Source: Saltatorellus ferox (GTDB lineage: Bacteria; Planctomycetota; UBA1135; GCA-002686595). Taken from it: 64,000 nt of DNA. Both the position numbers and the translations under genes were made by a program. Shown here one piece after another: positions 1-9,093 of this stretch (the stretch's first letter is position 1; each line of letters begins with the position of its first letter). A model generated the notes under the pieces. The model was given only the letters and a program-made list of their open reading frames with translations, had not been told where the DNA came from and did not search any database. The DNA is taken from NCBI GenBank assembly GCA_007751475.1, contig CP036434.1, forward strand, positions 3,224,001-3,288,000, read 5' to 3'.

Positions 1-1
1 C

Positions 2-409
2 CTGTCCCTCGTGCCCTTCGTCGGGCCGATGATCGGCTTCGTCATGACGTTCCTGATCTCTCTCCAGGGAGCCGATACGGAGGGTTCGGGCATCTGGGTC
101 ACGCTCGCGATCCTGGGGGGAATCTTCATGCTGGCGGAGGTCCTGGAGGGCTACGTGTTCATCCCGAAGATCCTCGGCGACTCGCTGGGCCTCCACCCGG
201 TCGTCATTCTGCTGTCGGTTTTCGTCGGCGGGGCGGCGCTCGGTTTCTTCGGCATGCTGATCGCCATTCCCCTCGCAGCCGCGCTCATCATCCTGTTCCG
301 GGAACTCGTCATGCCTGCTCTGAACGAGTTCGCCGAGGAGGACAGTCACGTCGATGGGCCCTATGGAGGCCCTCCCGAGGGCGGGGGGTCGGTCCCCGTA
401 GAGGCCTGA
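2..409 (+). CDS. AI-2E/PerM-family transporter, C-terminal fragment
   Basis: Only the last 135 codons are present; the gene runs off the left edge, and the reading frame is open from base 2. The visible part has three hydrophobic stretches, a G-x-L-x-L-H-P segment, and a closing G-x-x-G-x-L-I-A-I-P-L-A-A-A block, which is the typical C-terminal half of the AI-2E exporter/PerM-like permease family of inner membrane proteins. The last 25 residues are a soluble Gly/Pro/Glu-rich tail. Family members export small molecules or act in ion transport, and the substrate cannot be read from sequence. The next gene starts 224 bases downstream, so co-transcription is possible but not shown. Confidence 0.8.
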   Translation: MSLVPFVGPMIGFVMTFLISLQGADTEGSGIWVTLAILGGIFMLAEVLEGYVFIPKILGDSLGLHPVVILLSVFVGGAALGFFGMLIAIPLAAALIILFRELVMPALNEFAEEDSHVDGPYGGPPEGGGSVPVEA

Positions 410-633
410 CGTCGGTTCCCGGCCGGTGCGTCCTCGAGTCCGGCGGAACTTCCTCGACAGGACGCTTCGATCGAGGGCCCCCGATCGGTACGTTTCCTTC
501 CGAGGGGGGCGCGCGGCTCCCGACGTCCGTGGGGGCCAGGCGCGGCCCTGCCCCGGGGATCGTCATGGCCGCCGTCCAGCCACTCGACCCAGGCGGGTTC
601 GAGTCTCTGCTGATCACGAAGAAACCACCGACG

Positions 634-1383
634 ATGTCCAACACTCAAGGGTCCCACCCAAGCCGGCGCAAGATGGCCGGAATCTCCACCGTTCTCACTC
701 GCTTCGCAGCCGTGGGGTTGATCGCCACCATGGCGTCTTGCGCCTCGCCCCAGGACGTCGCGTACACCCGCGAGCTCGCCAAGGACTACGAGAACCAGGT
801 CTTCGATCTCGAGCGTCAGCTCGCCGAGAAGAACCTCGAACTCTCCCGAATTCAGGAGCGCTACGCCGAAGAGCGAAAGTCGTCGATCGTGAACTCGAGC
901 TTCGACGGCAGCCTGGAGTCCCGCCTCAACAATCTCGCGTCGATGATCGATCAGCGCGGCGGCGAGGTGAAAGACGTCGAGCGTTTCGACGTCGAAGGAG
1001 GCTATCTGCTGATGATCCAGGACAAGATCCTGTTCGACTCGGGTTCAGCCGCGCTCGGAACCTCCGGCAGCCAGGCTCTCGCCGAGATCGCCGCAGAGAT
1101 CGCTGCGGCACCCCACGGCGAGATCTTCGTCCGCGGGCACACCGATTCGGACCCGGTCCGCAAGCCGGAGACGCTCCGCCAGTTCCCGAACGGCAACCTC
1201 CAGCTTTCGGCCGAGCGCGCCGTTTCGGTCGCTGCCTACCTGATCGATAACTCGGCCCTGGGCGGCAAGGATGTCGTCGTCATGGGCTTCGGCTCCTGGC
1301 GTCCCGTCAAGCCGAACACGTCGGCGGAGTCCAAGCGCCTGAACCGTCGCGTGGAGATCTTCGTTTCCGACCCCGAGTCCTGA
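634..1383 (+). CDS. OmpA-family peptidoglycan-associated lipoprotein
   Basis: This 249-residue protein has a basic N-terminus, a hydrophobic segment and a lipobox-like M-A-S-C, with Cys36 as the likely lipidated residue. A charged heptad-rich stretch (about residues 45-85) looks like a coiled coil. An OmpA C-terminal domain follows (about 125-249), with G-H-T-D, an L-S-A-E-R-A helix and the closing N-R-R-V-E-I. The family uses an Asp and an Arg in this domain to bind diaminopimelate of peptidoglycan, so an envelope-anchoring role is inferred. The coiled coil plus domain layout resembles stand-alone MotB-like domains, but there is no MotB transmembrane helix. ATG 634 was chosen because it leaves a short basic n-region; ATG 673 would also keep the signal. 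Longer in-frame starts add an implausible leader. Confidence 0.85.
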   Translation: MSNTQGSHPSRRKMAGISTVLTRFAAVGLIATMASCASPQDVAYTRELAKDYENQVFDLERQLAEKNLELSRIQERYAEERKSSIVNSSFDGSLESRLNNLASMIDQRGGEVKDVERFDVEGGYLLMIQDKILFDSGSAALGTSGSQALAEIAAEIAAAPHGEIFVRGHTDSDPVRKPETLRQFPNGNLQLSAERAVSVAAYLIDNSALGGKDVVVMGFGSWRPVKPNTSAESKRLNRRVEIFVSDPES

Positions 1384-1438
1384 TCGCGCAGCGGTCCCCG
1401 TGCTCGAACGGCTTCGCCTGATGACGGGAACCCCTCGG

Positions 1439-2533
1439 ATGAGCCTCTGCCCGCACCGCTGGTGGGGGCTCGCTCTTGCTTCGCTGGGCCTCGCCGCCTG
1501 CGGTGAGGACGCGCAGGCACCTGGCGACGGATCCAGCGTCGTACCCGCCGCTTCTTCGGCGAGTGCGTCCGCCTCCGCAACGTCCACGAATCGCCTGGTC
1601 CTCTCGAGCGACCCCGATCTCCTGATCGAGGAGCTGGAAGGGCTGGCCTTCGTTCCATCGGGCCGGACCTTCATCGGGAGCGCGCTCGACGTGGGCTCGC
1701 CGGTCGACCTTCTCGTCGATCGCTACGAGGTCTGGAACGCGCGCTGGCTCCGCTGGACCCCGGGCGAGAATCCGATCCCTGATGCGTATCGCCCCGCGCA
1801 GCGGGTCGCCGATCCGCGTCCTCGCCCCGAAGCGTGGAGCGAACTGGTGCCAGCCGTCGGCATGACGCTGAACGAAGCGCGTGAGTTCGCCGAGAGGCGC
1901 TCGATGCGCTTATTGACCTTCGAGGAATGGCTGTGGTGCGCGGTGGGGCCCACGTGTCGCCTCGTGCCGGCAGGAAGGCGGCAGCGCGGCTTCGCGAATA
2001 TCCTCGATACCGAGCTCTACCGAGCGACCCCGGTGGGCGCGTTCGAAAGCGGGCGAACCCCTGTGACGGGGATCTACGACATGCTGGGCAATGTCTGGGA
2101 GTGGATCGAGCCGCCTCCGGAGCGCATGCGCCACTGGAACATCCTGAACGACACCGCTTGGCCCGACGACGCTCGCTTCCATGCGCCCACCTGGGTCCTC
2201 GGCGGGAGCTTCATGACGCCTGATCGCTTGCTCCATACCCGCGACCACCGGCTCACCGCGCTCGCGACCACCTTCGGCCATCGCTCGAACCAGGTGGGGC
2301 TGCGCTGCTGCGTCGACGCCGATCTCTACCTCGTTTCCCTCCCGGAAGGGAGCCGCTGGAACGAGGACCGTCGCCAGCGTCTGGAGGCCGTCGGGGCGCG
2401 CTGGGGCTCACGCGCGACCGTGTTGCTGGAGGACCTCCTCGAACGTCAGCCCGCACATCCGTGGTTCGTGCCTCTACTGAATGGGGCCAAATACGGTTCT
2501 CGAAACGGAGCGAGGAGTCGCTCGACCCGATGA
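1439..2533 (+). CDS. SUMF1/formylglycine-enzyme-like domain lipoprotein
   Basis: The 364-residue product starts with a signal peptide ending in the lipobox L-A-A-C (Cys21), followed by a Ser/Ala-rich linker. A SUMF1 (FGE-sulfatase) fold spans about residues 65-290. Hallmarks are the F-V-P-S-G-R-T-F start, the L-T-F-E-E-W-L-W motif, G-N-V-W-E-W and G-G-S-F. The paired active-site cysteines of true formylglycine-generating enzymes are not at the expected place after G-G-S-F, so this is probably a non-catalytic or binding member. About 75 extra residues follow the domain. In-frame starts GTG 1400 and ATG 1421 exist; ATG 1439 was preferred because it gives the most classical lipoprotein signal. 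Its stop overlaps the start of rsmA (ATGA), so the two are likely translationally coupled. Confidence 0.8.
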   Translation: MSLCPHRWWGLALASLGLAACGEDAQAPGDGSSVVPAASSASASASATSTNRLVLSSDPDLLIEELEGLAFVPSGRTFIGSALDVGSPVDLLVDRYEVWNARWLRWTPGENPIPDAYRPAQRVADPRPRPEAWSELVPAVGMTLNEAREFAERRSMRLLTFEEWLWCAVGPTCRLVPAGRRQRGFANILDTELYRATPVGAFESGRTPVTGIYDMLGNVWEWIEPPPERMRHWNILNDTAWPDDARFHAPTWVLGGSFMTPDRLLHTRDHRLTALATTFGHRSNQVGLRCCVDADLYLVSLPEGSRWNEDRRQRLEAVGARWGSRATVLLEDLLERQPAHPWFVPLLNGAKYGSRNGARSRSTR

Positions 2534-3507
2534 GTGTTCCGACATCCTCCGAGGCCGACCCGCGCGGCGACCATGGCGCTGGTCCCCGCCCTGAGCGCCC
2601 GCCCTGGGCGGAGTTCAAGCGCGCCCTCGACGCGCAGGGATTCCATCCCTCCCGTCGCTTCGGGCAGAATTTTCTCCTCGACGACAACATGGCGCGCGCC
2701 ATCGCCTCGGACGCGACGGCGCGGGGCCCGAACGACGTGGGGGAGCGCTCCCTCGAGGATCGCTTCGTTCTGGAAATTGGCCCTGGCTGCGGCTTTCTTT
2801 CCGTCCACCTCGCGCACGCGGGGGCGAGGCTACTCGCGGTGGAGATCGATCCCAAGCTCGCTCCCATTGCCAGGAGGTTTCTCGCGCCGTACCCGAGAGC
2901 CGAGGTCATCGAGCACGACATTCTCGCTTCGAAGAGCGCGCTCAACGACGTGGTACTGGAGCGTCTTCCGGGCGAGGGAGAGGACTGGACGCTGTGCGCG
3001 AATCTCCCTTACTCCATCTCCGGCCCGCTCCTCGCGATCTGTAGCTTGCTTCCGAACCCGCCGGAGCGGGTGTCTTGCCTCGTGCAGAAGGAGGTCGCGG
3101 AGCGCCTCGCGGCGGTCCCGGGAACCGGCGACTGGGGCCCGCTCACCGCGGCGTTTCAGGAGACCTACCACGTCTCCATGGGACGCTCGGTGCCGCCCCA
3201 GCTCTTCTGGCCGCGGCCGAAGGTCGACAGCGCCGTCTTCATCGCCACGCGGCACCCGGTGCTGCCGCCGCTCGAGCTTCGCAAGCGGCGGGTTCTCTTC
3301 GCGCGGAAGCTCCTGGAGCGGCGGCGGCAGTCGCTTCGGCGCGTCCTCGGGGACCTTCGTGGGGCGGAAGTTGCGGACGCTGCCTTGGGCGCGCTCGGAA
3401 TCGATCCTAAACGTCGCGCGGAGACGCTGGGGCTCCCCGAACTGCGGGCGCTGGAAGCCTATCCGGGAGACGCCGCGGATCCCCCGGGTGAGCATCACGG
3501 ACAGTAG
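2530..3507 (+). CDS. rsmA: 16S rRNA (adenine1518/1519-N6)-dimethyltransferase
   Basis: RsmA (KsgA) uses S-adenosylmethionine to dimethylate two adjacent adenines near the 3' end of 16S rRNA during 30S assembly. The 325-residue product has the family opening R-R-F-G-Q-N-F-L (about residue 38), the SAM-binding E-I-G-P-G-C-G, the catalytic N-L-P-Y motif IV, and F-W-P-R-P-K-V-D-S-A-V. About 35 extra residues precede the usual start and a short acidic tail ends the protein. The ATG overlaps the stop of the upstream SUMF1 lipoprotein gene in an ATGA junction, which fixes the start. dnaG begins 48 bases downstream on the same strand. Confidence 0.95.
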   Translation: MSVPTSSEADPRGDHGAGPRPERPPWAEFKRALDAQGFHPSRRFGQNFLLDDNMARAIASDATARGPNDVGERSLEDRFVLEIGPGCGFLSVHLAHAGARLLAVEIDPKLAPIARRFLAPYPRAEVIEHDILASKSALNDVVLERLPGEGEDWTLCANLPYSISGPLLAICSLLPNPPERVSCLVQKEVAERLAAVPGTGDWGPLTAAFQETYHVSMGRSVPPQLFWPRPKVDSAVFIATRHPVLPPLELRKRRVLFARKLLERRRQSLRRVLGDLRGAEVADAALGALGIDPKRRAETLGLPELRALEAYPGDAADPPGEHHGQ

Positions 3508-3555
3508 ACTCTCCGGGTCATCAGTCCCCTGCGCCGGAGCCGGCGCCCTCTTCCC

Positions 3556-5559
3556 TTGGCCAACGATCACGAATTCCGGCGCGCGATCGAGGAGATCAAG
3601 CTGCGCGCGCCCCTGGAGTCCATCGTCTCGGAAACGGTGGACCTCAAGCAGAAGGGGAATCAGCTCTGGGGCTGTTGCCCGTTCCACGAGGAGCGTACGC
3701 CGTCGTTCAAGGTCGACCCACAGACGGACATCTGGTACTGCTTCGGAGCCTGCCGGAAGGGCGGCGACGTGATCAAGTTCGTGCAGGAGCGGGGGAACAT
3801 GACCTTCATGGACGCGCTCTCGCTGCTCGCGGCCCAGACGGGCGTCGAGCTTCCACGAAAGGCGCCGCGCCGGTCCCGGGACAACGATCCTGGCCTGGCG
3901 GCCCTGGCGTTCGCCGTGGACTTCTTCCAGGCGGAGTTGAAGCGTCCCGAGGGCCGTGACGCGCGGGACTATATCGAGTCGCGTGGATTCGGCCAGAGCG
4001 CGATCGAGGCCTTCGGGCTGGGCTGGGCTCCCCGTGCCAGCGCCCGATTCATGGAGGCGGCCCGGCGGGAGAAGATCTCGGATCGTGCGCTGATCGACGC
4101 CGGACTGGCGCGCCAGAGCGATCGCGGGCCCGGGGACGTCTACGCGTTCTTCCGGGGTCGTTTGATGATCCCCATCCGCGATGAGCGCGGGACGACGATC
4201 GCTTTCGGCGGCCGGGTCGTGGAGGACGAGGACGGGCCGAAGTACGTCAACACGAGCGAGACCCGCTACTTTCACAAGGGCAAGGTGATCTATGCGCTCG
4301 ATCGGGCGCTGGAGTCCGTCCGTAGGGGGGGGCATCTCGTGCTGGTCGAGGGCTACACCGATGTCATCGCGGCCCATGTGGCCGGGATGCCGAACGTGGG
4401 GGCCGTGCTCGGAACGGCGACGACCGAGATGCACGCCGGGCTCGTCCGCCGGGCGGGAACCCGGCGCGTGAGCCTCGTCTTCGACGGGGACGAGGCCGGG
4501 CGCCGCGCGGCCTGGCGGGGTCTCGCGGGTCTCCTGCCCCTGGATATCCAGCTGGAGGTCGTGCCGCTGCCCGAGGGGCTCGATCCGGCCGATGTCCTCA
4601 TGGGACCGGACGGGGCGGCCGCCTTCGGGGCGAGGGTCGAGACCGGGATCTCCTGGTTCGACTTCATCGCCGAATGCGTTGGCGCCAAGAGATCCGAGGG
4701 CGGTCGAGCGTTGGCCTTGGAGGTCGACCGTGCGCTGGAGCTCTTTCAGCTGCTCCCTAGACCCGTGGAGATCGACGCTGCGATCGTGGATCTCGCGGCC
4801 AAGCTGGACCTTCCTGCGGCCACGCTTCGGGACCAGGCCAGGGCGATGAAGGGGACCGGGGCCAGGCGGAACGCGGCTCGCCAGCAGCGCGGGGCGGCCG
4901 GGTCGGGCGCCCGTGCCGACGGCCCCCACGGCCCCGCCGGTGCCTCCGAACGTGAATCCTCTGTCACAACCGCTCAAAAACCCCAGGTTGCCCCGATGGA
5001 GCCCTCGATTCGAAGGGCCTATGAGTGTTTGATAGCGGCAGCGTTTCTTGACGCGAGCTTGATCCCGAGGCTGAGGCCGTGGATCGCCCGGTTGACGACG
5101 GGATCGGCCACAGCCCGATTTTCGGGCGGGAACAGGACTCCTGGGAGCGGTGAGATTCCTGGAGATGCTGGTCCTCCCGAGAAAGCGAGCGGATCCCGGG
5201 ACCCGGGCACTTCCGTCCGAGCCGTTTTGGGTCACATTTTTCAAACACTGATCGACCTTTATGACCACGAGGACGCGGACATCACACCTGCGCTCCTCAT
5301 GACTCATCTGGCCGGTCATCCAGCCAGCGATCACGTCGCCAGAATCGCCGATCTCGGCTGGACGGCCGACAACCCGCAGCACCTTTTCCAGGGTGCGGTA
5401 GAGTTCCTCAAACAACGTGAACAACAGGCGGAGATCCGCCGTCTTCAGTCAGACATCCAGAAACTCGAAGCCCTTTCCGCCAGCGATTCATCCGCGGCGG
5501 CCGCGCTCGAGAACGCGCTCATGCGCCTGATCGAACTGAGACGGGACTCCCCAGCCTGA
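3556..5559 (+). CDS. dnaG: DNA primase
   Basis: DnaG makes RNA primers for the replisome. The 667-residue protein has the CHC2 zinc-binding domain (about residues 38-95), the RNA polymerase core, and a TOPRIM domain from about residue 260, with E-G-Y-T-D followed by D-G-D-E-A-G. The C-terminal third includes a low-complexity linker (about 435-480) and a helical helicase-binding region. The zinc site reads C-P-F-H then C-F-G-A-C, so the second pair is C-x3-C rather than the usual C-x2-C. Translation starts at TTG 3556; this gives the expected M-x-N-D-x-E-F-R-R-A-I-E-E-I start just before the zinc domain. It lies directly upstream of rpoD, as in the classical macromolecular-synthesis operon. 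Confidence 0.95.
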   Translation: MANDHEFRRAIEEIKLRAPLESIVSETVDLKQKGNQLWGCCPFHEERTPSFKVDPQTDIWYCFGACRKGGDVIKFVQERGNMTFMDALSLLAAQTGVELPRKAPRRSRDNDPGLAALAFAVDFFQAELKRPEGRDARDYIESRGFGQSAIEAFGLGWAPRASARFMEAARREKISDRALIDAGLARQSDRGPGDVYAFFRGRLMIPIRDERGTTIAFGGRVVEDEDGPKYVNTSETRYFHKGKVIYALDRALESVRRGGHLVLVEGYTDVIAAHVAGMPNVGAVLGTATTEMHAGLVRRAGTRRVSLVFDGDEAGRRAAWRGLAGLLPLDIQLEVVPLPEGLDPADVLMGPDGAAAFGARVETGISWFDFIAECVGAKRSEGGRALALEVDRALELFQLLPRPVEIDAAIVDLAAKLDLPAATLRDQARAMKGTGARRNAARQQRGAAGSGARADGPHGPAGASERESSVTTAQKPQVAPMEPSIRRAYECLIAAAFLDASLIPRLRPWIARLTTGSATARFSGGNRTPGSGEIPGDAGPPEKASGSRDPGTSVRAVLGHIFQTLIDLYDHEDADITPALLMTHLAGHPASDHVARIADLGWTADNPQHLFQGAVEFLKQREQQAEIRRLQSDIQKLEALSASDSSAAAALENALMRLIELRRDSPA

Positions 5560-5583
5560 TTCTTCCTTCCCTCTTGATCCCTC

Positions 5584-5601
5584 CCGGCGCCCCCGCGCCG
5601 G
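5584..5601 (+). terminator. small hairpin after dnaG
   Basis: A perfect 7-bp GC stem (5584-5590 with 5595-5601) closes a CCCC loop 25 bases after the dnaG stop. There is no T-run behind it, so it could be a weak terminator, an attenuator or a processing site between dnaG and rpoD. Confidence 0.35.
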
Positions 5602-5776
5602 TCCCATTCACCGTCACCGGTTCCAGAGCTGGTTCCTGATCGAAATTTTCGGACAGGGCCCTCGGCCAGTTCTCCCATCTCGGTAGGCCCGCGAAATTGA
5701 CCGCCTGGCGGCGGTCCATTCGTCGTCTACCCCTGACCGTTCCGTCCCCCAGCGGCACGGCCAACACCCATTCAAT

Positions 5777-7510
5777 ATGACCGACAAGATCGACCAGACG
5801 ATCAAGCTCCTCGTTGACGAGGGGCGCCGCAAGGGTTTCCTGACCTATGCGGGCATGGCCAAGCTGATGGAGGACCAGTTCCTCCCCCCGGACAAGATGG
5901 ACCAGGTGTTCATCGGTCTGGAAGATGCAGGCATCGATGTCGTGGATGACAACGACGCCGAGGTGGGGGAAGTTCTCGTCACCTCCAAGGCCGGTGGGAC
6001 GACCCAGCCCCAGACGGTCAAGGCCGTCGAGGCCGTGAAGTCCGTGCTCGCCGAGAAGATCGACGACCCTGTGCGGATGTACCTGACGCAGATGGGCGAG
6101 ATTCCGCTCCTCACGCGGCCCCAGGAGATCTTCCTCGCGAAGTCGATCGAGATCACCCGCAAGCGCTTCCGCAAGAAGTGCATGGGCTCGGGCGTCTGTA
6201 CGGACGTTTCCATGGCGACGCTTCACGAGGTGCTCGCGGGCAACCTCGCGTTCGATCGGACGCTCAAGGTCAACCCGAACCCGAAGCCGGACGATGATCC
6301 CAAGATCGTCGAGACGCTCGGCAAGTCCTTCCTCGCCAAGCGCCTCCCCATCAACGTCGCCACGATCGAGCGCCTCATGGCGCGGATTCGCGAGGAGTAC
6401 AAGCCGCTTCTGGACCGTAGCCTCGCCGGTGAGGAGCGTTCCAAGGTCCTGGCCCAGGTTCAGAACACGCGCCGCAAGCTCGTGATCCTGATGGAGGAGT
6501 GCCACCTGCAGATCAAGAAGGTGCGCCCCTACATCGAAGTCCTCGAGGATCACTACCGCGAGATGCGGTCGGTCGAGCGCAAGCTCGAGCAGTTCGACAA
6601 GGCAGGGAAGAACGATTCGGAGGGAGCCGCCGAGCTTCGTCAGCGCCTTCTCGACCTCGAACTCACGGCACTGGAGCCGATCGACCAGCTCAAGAAGCGA
6701 CTCGATCACGTTCGTCTGCATTACGCCGAGTACGAAGAGGCCAAGCGCCAGCTCTCCAGCGGTAACCTTCGTCTCGTGGTCTCCATCGCCAAGAAGTACC
6801 GCAACCGCGGTCTTTCCTTCCTGGACCTCATCCAGGAAGGCAACACCGGCCTCATGAAGGCCGTGGAGAAGTACGAGTACCGTCGCGGGTACAAGTTCTC
6901 GACCTACGCCACCTGGTGGATTCGCCAGGCCATCACCCGCTCGATCGCGGACCAGGCACGGACCATCCGTATCCCGGTGCACATGATCGAGACGATGAGC
7001 AAGCTCCGGAACGTCACGAAGAAGCTCGTCCAGGCGAAGGGCCGCGAGCCGAGCGTCGAGGAAGTGGCCGAGGCGACCGGGATCACGGTCGAGGAGGCGA
7101 AGCGGGTCATGAAGATCAGCAAGCACCCGATCAGCCTGGATCGCCCCATCGGCGAGTCGGATGACAGCTACTTCGGTGACTTCATCGAGGACGAGTCGGC
7201 CGAGAGCCCGCTCCAGGCCGCTGGCCAGGAGATGCTCAAGGAGCGCATCGACGATGTGCTTTCGACCCTGACCTTCCGCGAGCGTGAGATCATCAAGCTC
7301 CGCTACGGGATCGGCGACGGCTACACCTACACCCTCGAGGAGGTGGGGCGGATCTTCCGAGTCACCCGCGAGCGCGTGCGTCAGATCGAGGCCAAGGCAG
7401 TCCGCAAGCTGCGTCACCCGGTTCGGGCGCGCCAGCTGGCGAGCTTCCTGGACGGGATTCAGATCCCGGACGATGCCGAGTACGAGCTGACGGGCGGCAA
7501 GTTCGAGTAG
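5777..7510 (+). CDS. rpoD: primary sigma factor, sigma-70/RpoD
   Basis: This is the housekeeping sigma factor that directs RNA polymerase to -35/-10 promoters. The 577-residue protein has region 1.1 (about residues 1-60), region 1.2 (D-D-P-V-R-M-Y-L near 95) and a non-conserved helical insert. Region 2 follows near 330-400, with [10 protein letters not shown] and [13 protein letters not shown]. Region 3 is next, and region 4 closes the protein with L-R-Y-G-I and [10 protein letters not shown]. Presence of regions 1.1 and 1.2 and the dnaG neighbour mark it as the primary factor rather than an alternative one. The ATG is the only sensible start but has no clear Shine-Dalgarno. A strong hairpin follows the gene. 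Confidence 0.95.
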   Translation: MTDKIDQTIKLLVDEGRRKGFLTYAGMAKLMEDQFLPPDKMDQVFIGLEDAGIDVVDDNDAEVGEVLVTSKAGGTTQPQTVKAVEAVKSVLAEKIDDPVRMYLTQMGEIPLLTRPQEIFLAKSIEITRKRFRKKCMGSGVCTDVSMATLHEVLAGNLAFDRTLKVNPNPKPDDDPKIVETLGKSFLAKRLPINVATIERLMARIREEYKPLLDRSLAGEERSKVLAQVQNTRRKLVILMEECHLQIKKVRPYIEVLEDHYREMRSVERKLEQFDKAGKNDSEGAAELRQRLLDLELTALEPIDQLKKRLDHVRLHYAEYEEAKRQLSSGNLRLVVSIAKKYRNRGLSFLDLIQEGNTGLMKAVEKYEYRRGYKFSTYATWWIRQAITRSIADQARTIRIPVHMIETMSKLRNVTKKLVQAKGREPSVEEVAEATGITVEEAKRVMKISKHPISLDRPIGESDDSYFGDFIEDESAESPLQAAGQEMLKERIDDVLSTLTFREREIIKLRYGIGDGYTYTLEEVGRIFRVTRERVRQIEAKAVRKLRHPVRARQLASFLDGIQIPDDAEYELTGGKFE

Positions 7511-7562
7511 ACGCCGCTCCGTGCTGGCCAGAGCGTGAGCCGCTGGCCAGCCGGCGGACCTG

Positions 7563-7605
7563 GATCGGGCGCGTCCTCCCCCCCGAGGGGAGGACGCGCC
7601 CGATC
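7563..7605 (+). terminator. strong 19-bp hairpin after rpoD
   Basis: Bases 7563-7581 pair perfectly with 7587-7605 around a 5-base loop, 52 bases after the rpoD stop. Only a T-poor stretch (GTCGTTCTTCG) follows, so release may need Rho or the stem may protect the mRNA 3' end. It is the strongest simple hairpin seen near a gene end in this window apart from the tRNA terminator. Confidence 0.75.
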
Positions 7606-7757
7606 GTCGTTCTTCGAAGCCGTCCGGGGGCCGCTCCGGCCGGTTTTTCGGAGGTGAGACCATTCCTGGGGCCGCGCGGGTACGCCCGGGCAACCCCGCC
7701 CTGTATGCTGGACGGCGGCTCCCGCCACGTCCTGCCATCAGACCCAACCCATTCTCG

Positions 7758-8465
7758 ATGAACCCCGTTCTCAGCGCACTCCTCGGTCTCCAAGAGATCG
7801 ATCGTCAGATCTTCAAGGTCGAATCCGAGCTCGAACGCCTTCCCAAGGAAGAGCAGCAGCGGAGCGAGGAGCTCGGGAAACTTCGCGAAAGACTGGCGGG
7901 CAAGCAGCAGGAAGTGGCGAGTCTGAGGGCGGAGATCAAGGACATCGAGCACACGACCGTGGGCCTGCGCCAGCGACTCAAGAAGCTCGAATCGGAGTCG
8001 TCGAACGGCACGGCCGACGCCGCCCTCATCGCGAGCTATCAGCACGAGATGCGCAACATCAAGCGCAACGTCAGCGGCGCCGAGGACGATGGTCTGAAGC
8101 GGCTCGGGCGGGCCGAGATGATCGATGAGGAGATCGCCGCGCTCCAGCAGAAGCTGGCGGAGGACGAGGCGGTCTTCGCCGAGTTCCAGAAGAACGTCGC
8201 CGAGGAGACGAAGGCGGCCGAGGGCAAGCTCGCGGATCTGCACAAGGAGCGCCTCACGAAGTCGTCGGACGGCATCTCGGCCAACGAGCTGGACATTTAC
8301 CGCGGTCTCCTGAAAACGCGCGAAGGAGAAGCCCTGGCCGAGCTGGGGGATGGCCTTTGCGAAGGATGCTTCGTCAACCTCCCGAAGAACATCGTGGTGC
8401 GCCTGGCGCGGGGGACAGAACTCGTCCAGTGCCCCTCCTGCGACCGCATTCTGTTCACCTATTGA
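7758..8465 (+). CDS. coiled-coil hairpin protein with C4 zinc ribbon
   Basis: The 235-residue protein is almost entirely a long antiparallel coiled coil (about residues 10-180, heptads rich in Glu, Lys, Leu). It ends in a four-cysteine zinc ribbon, C-E-G-C then C-P-S-C, with the conserved E-L-V-Q-C and R-I-L-F. This is the CT398-like coiled-coil/zf-RING_7 family, widespread in bacteria. Members are thought to bind nucleic acid or to act with other proteins, but the role is not settled. No lipoprotein signal or membrane helix is seen, so it is cytoplasmic. It sits alone between the rpoD terminator region and the sigma/kinase cassette. Confidence 0.85.
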   Translation: MNPVLSALLGLQEIDRQIFKVESELERLPKEEQQRSEELGKLRERLAGKQQEVASLRAEIKDIEHTTVGLRQRLKKLESESSNGTADAALIASYQHEMRNIKRNVSGAEDDGLKRLGRAEMIDEEIAALQQKLAEDEAVFAEFQKNVAEETKAAEGKLADLHKERLTKSSDGISANELDIYRGLLKTREGEALAELGDGLCEGCFVNLPKNIVVRLARGTELVQCPSCDRILFTY

Positions 8466-8665
8466 GCGGTGCCCGATGGGACATCCACGCGGGATGATCG
8501 CGCGTTGATCTCCCATCGCCGGGCGGATCGGGTGAGCTGGTGCGGTCGGAACGCTCCACGCAGGGGGATACACCGCGCTTCCGTGGAGATGGAGAAGTTC
8601 TCACGGAATTGCAGACGATGACGCGGAGCGTTCGCAGTTGAAGGACCAGCGGACTTTCCACGCCC

Positions 8666-9040
8666 ATGCTTCCCCCGTCGACGCCCCCGAGCCCAGCCCC
8701 CGATCATCGATCGGGCGATCCGTCGGGTGACCGTTCAGCTCAGTCCGGGGAGGCATCCTTCGGCCGTCGCCCCACGCCGGAGCCTGCGCGAAACCGTAGG
8801 CTCGTGATCCTGGTGGAGGCGTTCCTTAGGCAGGTCCGCCGCGGAGGTAGCCTCGATCCGGAGCCTTTTCTTGCCTCGGCGGAGGAACTCCGGGGGGAAC
8901 TGGAGCCCTTGCTGCTCGGCGTGCTCCGCCTGGAAAGGATCTCCGAAGGATTCGATGCCGCCAGGCTGAACCGCCAGAGGAGCGACCCCGAGCCAGGTGC
9001 CGATGGGGCGGCCGGTCTCCGTGGTGTCCCTGATCGGTAG
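8666..9040 (+). CDS. small protein resembling the leader of the downstream kinase
   Basis: This 124-residue ORF opens with a Pro/Ser/Arg-rich disordered segment. Residues about 44-95 contain L-V-E-A-F followed by a helical P-E-P-F-L-A-S-A-E-E-L pattern and a Leu-rich helix. The leader of the kinase encoded 1.1 kb downstream (start 9795) has the same order: L-V-E-A-F, then a hydrophobic/His-Pro segment, then E-L-G-E-L-L-P-G-L-L. In planctomycete kinases such a leader precedes the catalytic domain. Here no kinase follows, so this is either a free-standing partner that mimics the leader or the remnant of a truncated kinase gene. The 3' end lies 53 bases before the ECF sigma gene, so one transcript is likely. 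Confidence 0.55.
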   Translation: MLPPSTPPSPAPDHRSGDPSGDRSAQSGEASFGRRPTPEPARNRRLVILVEAFLRQVRRGGSLDPEPFLASAEELRGELEPLLLGVLRLERISEGFDAARLNRQRSDPEPGADGAAGLRGVPDR

Positions 9041-9093
9041 TCCGGGAGGATGGGATCCTGGTCAGATGCGTCCCGGCGGGCTACCGTGCACCG

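Noticed and set aside
1439..2533. True formylglycine-generating enzyme for sulfatases
   Set aside because: The fold motifs are present but the paired active-site Cys after G-G-S-F are absent, and no sulfatase gene is adjacent.
2830..5424. 864-codon open frame on the minus strand across rsmA and dnaG
   Set aside because: It lies wholly antisense to two well-recognised genes, has no recognisable domain and the Arg/Pro-rich composition expected of a shadow frame in GC-rich DNA.
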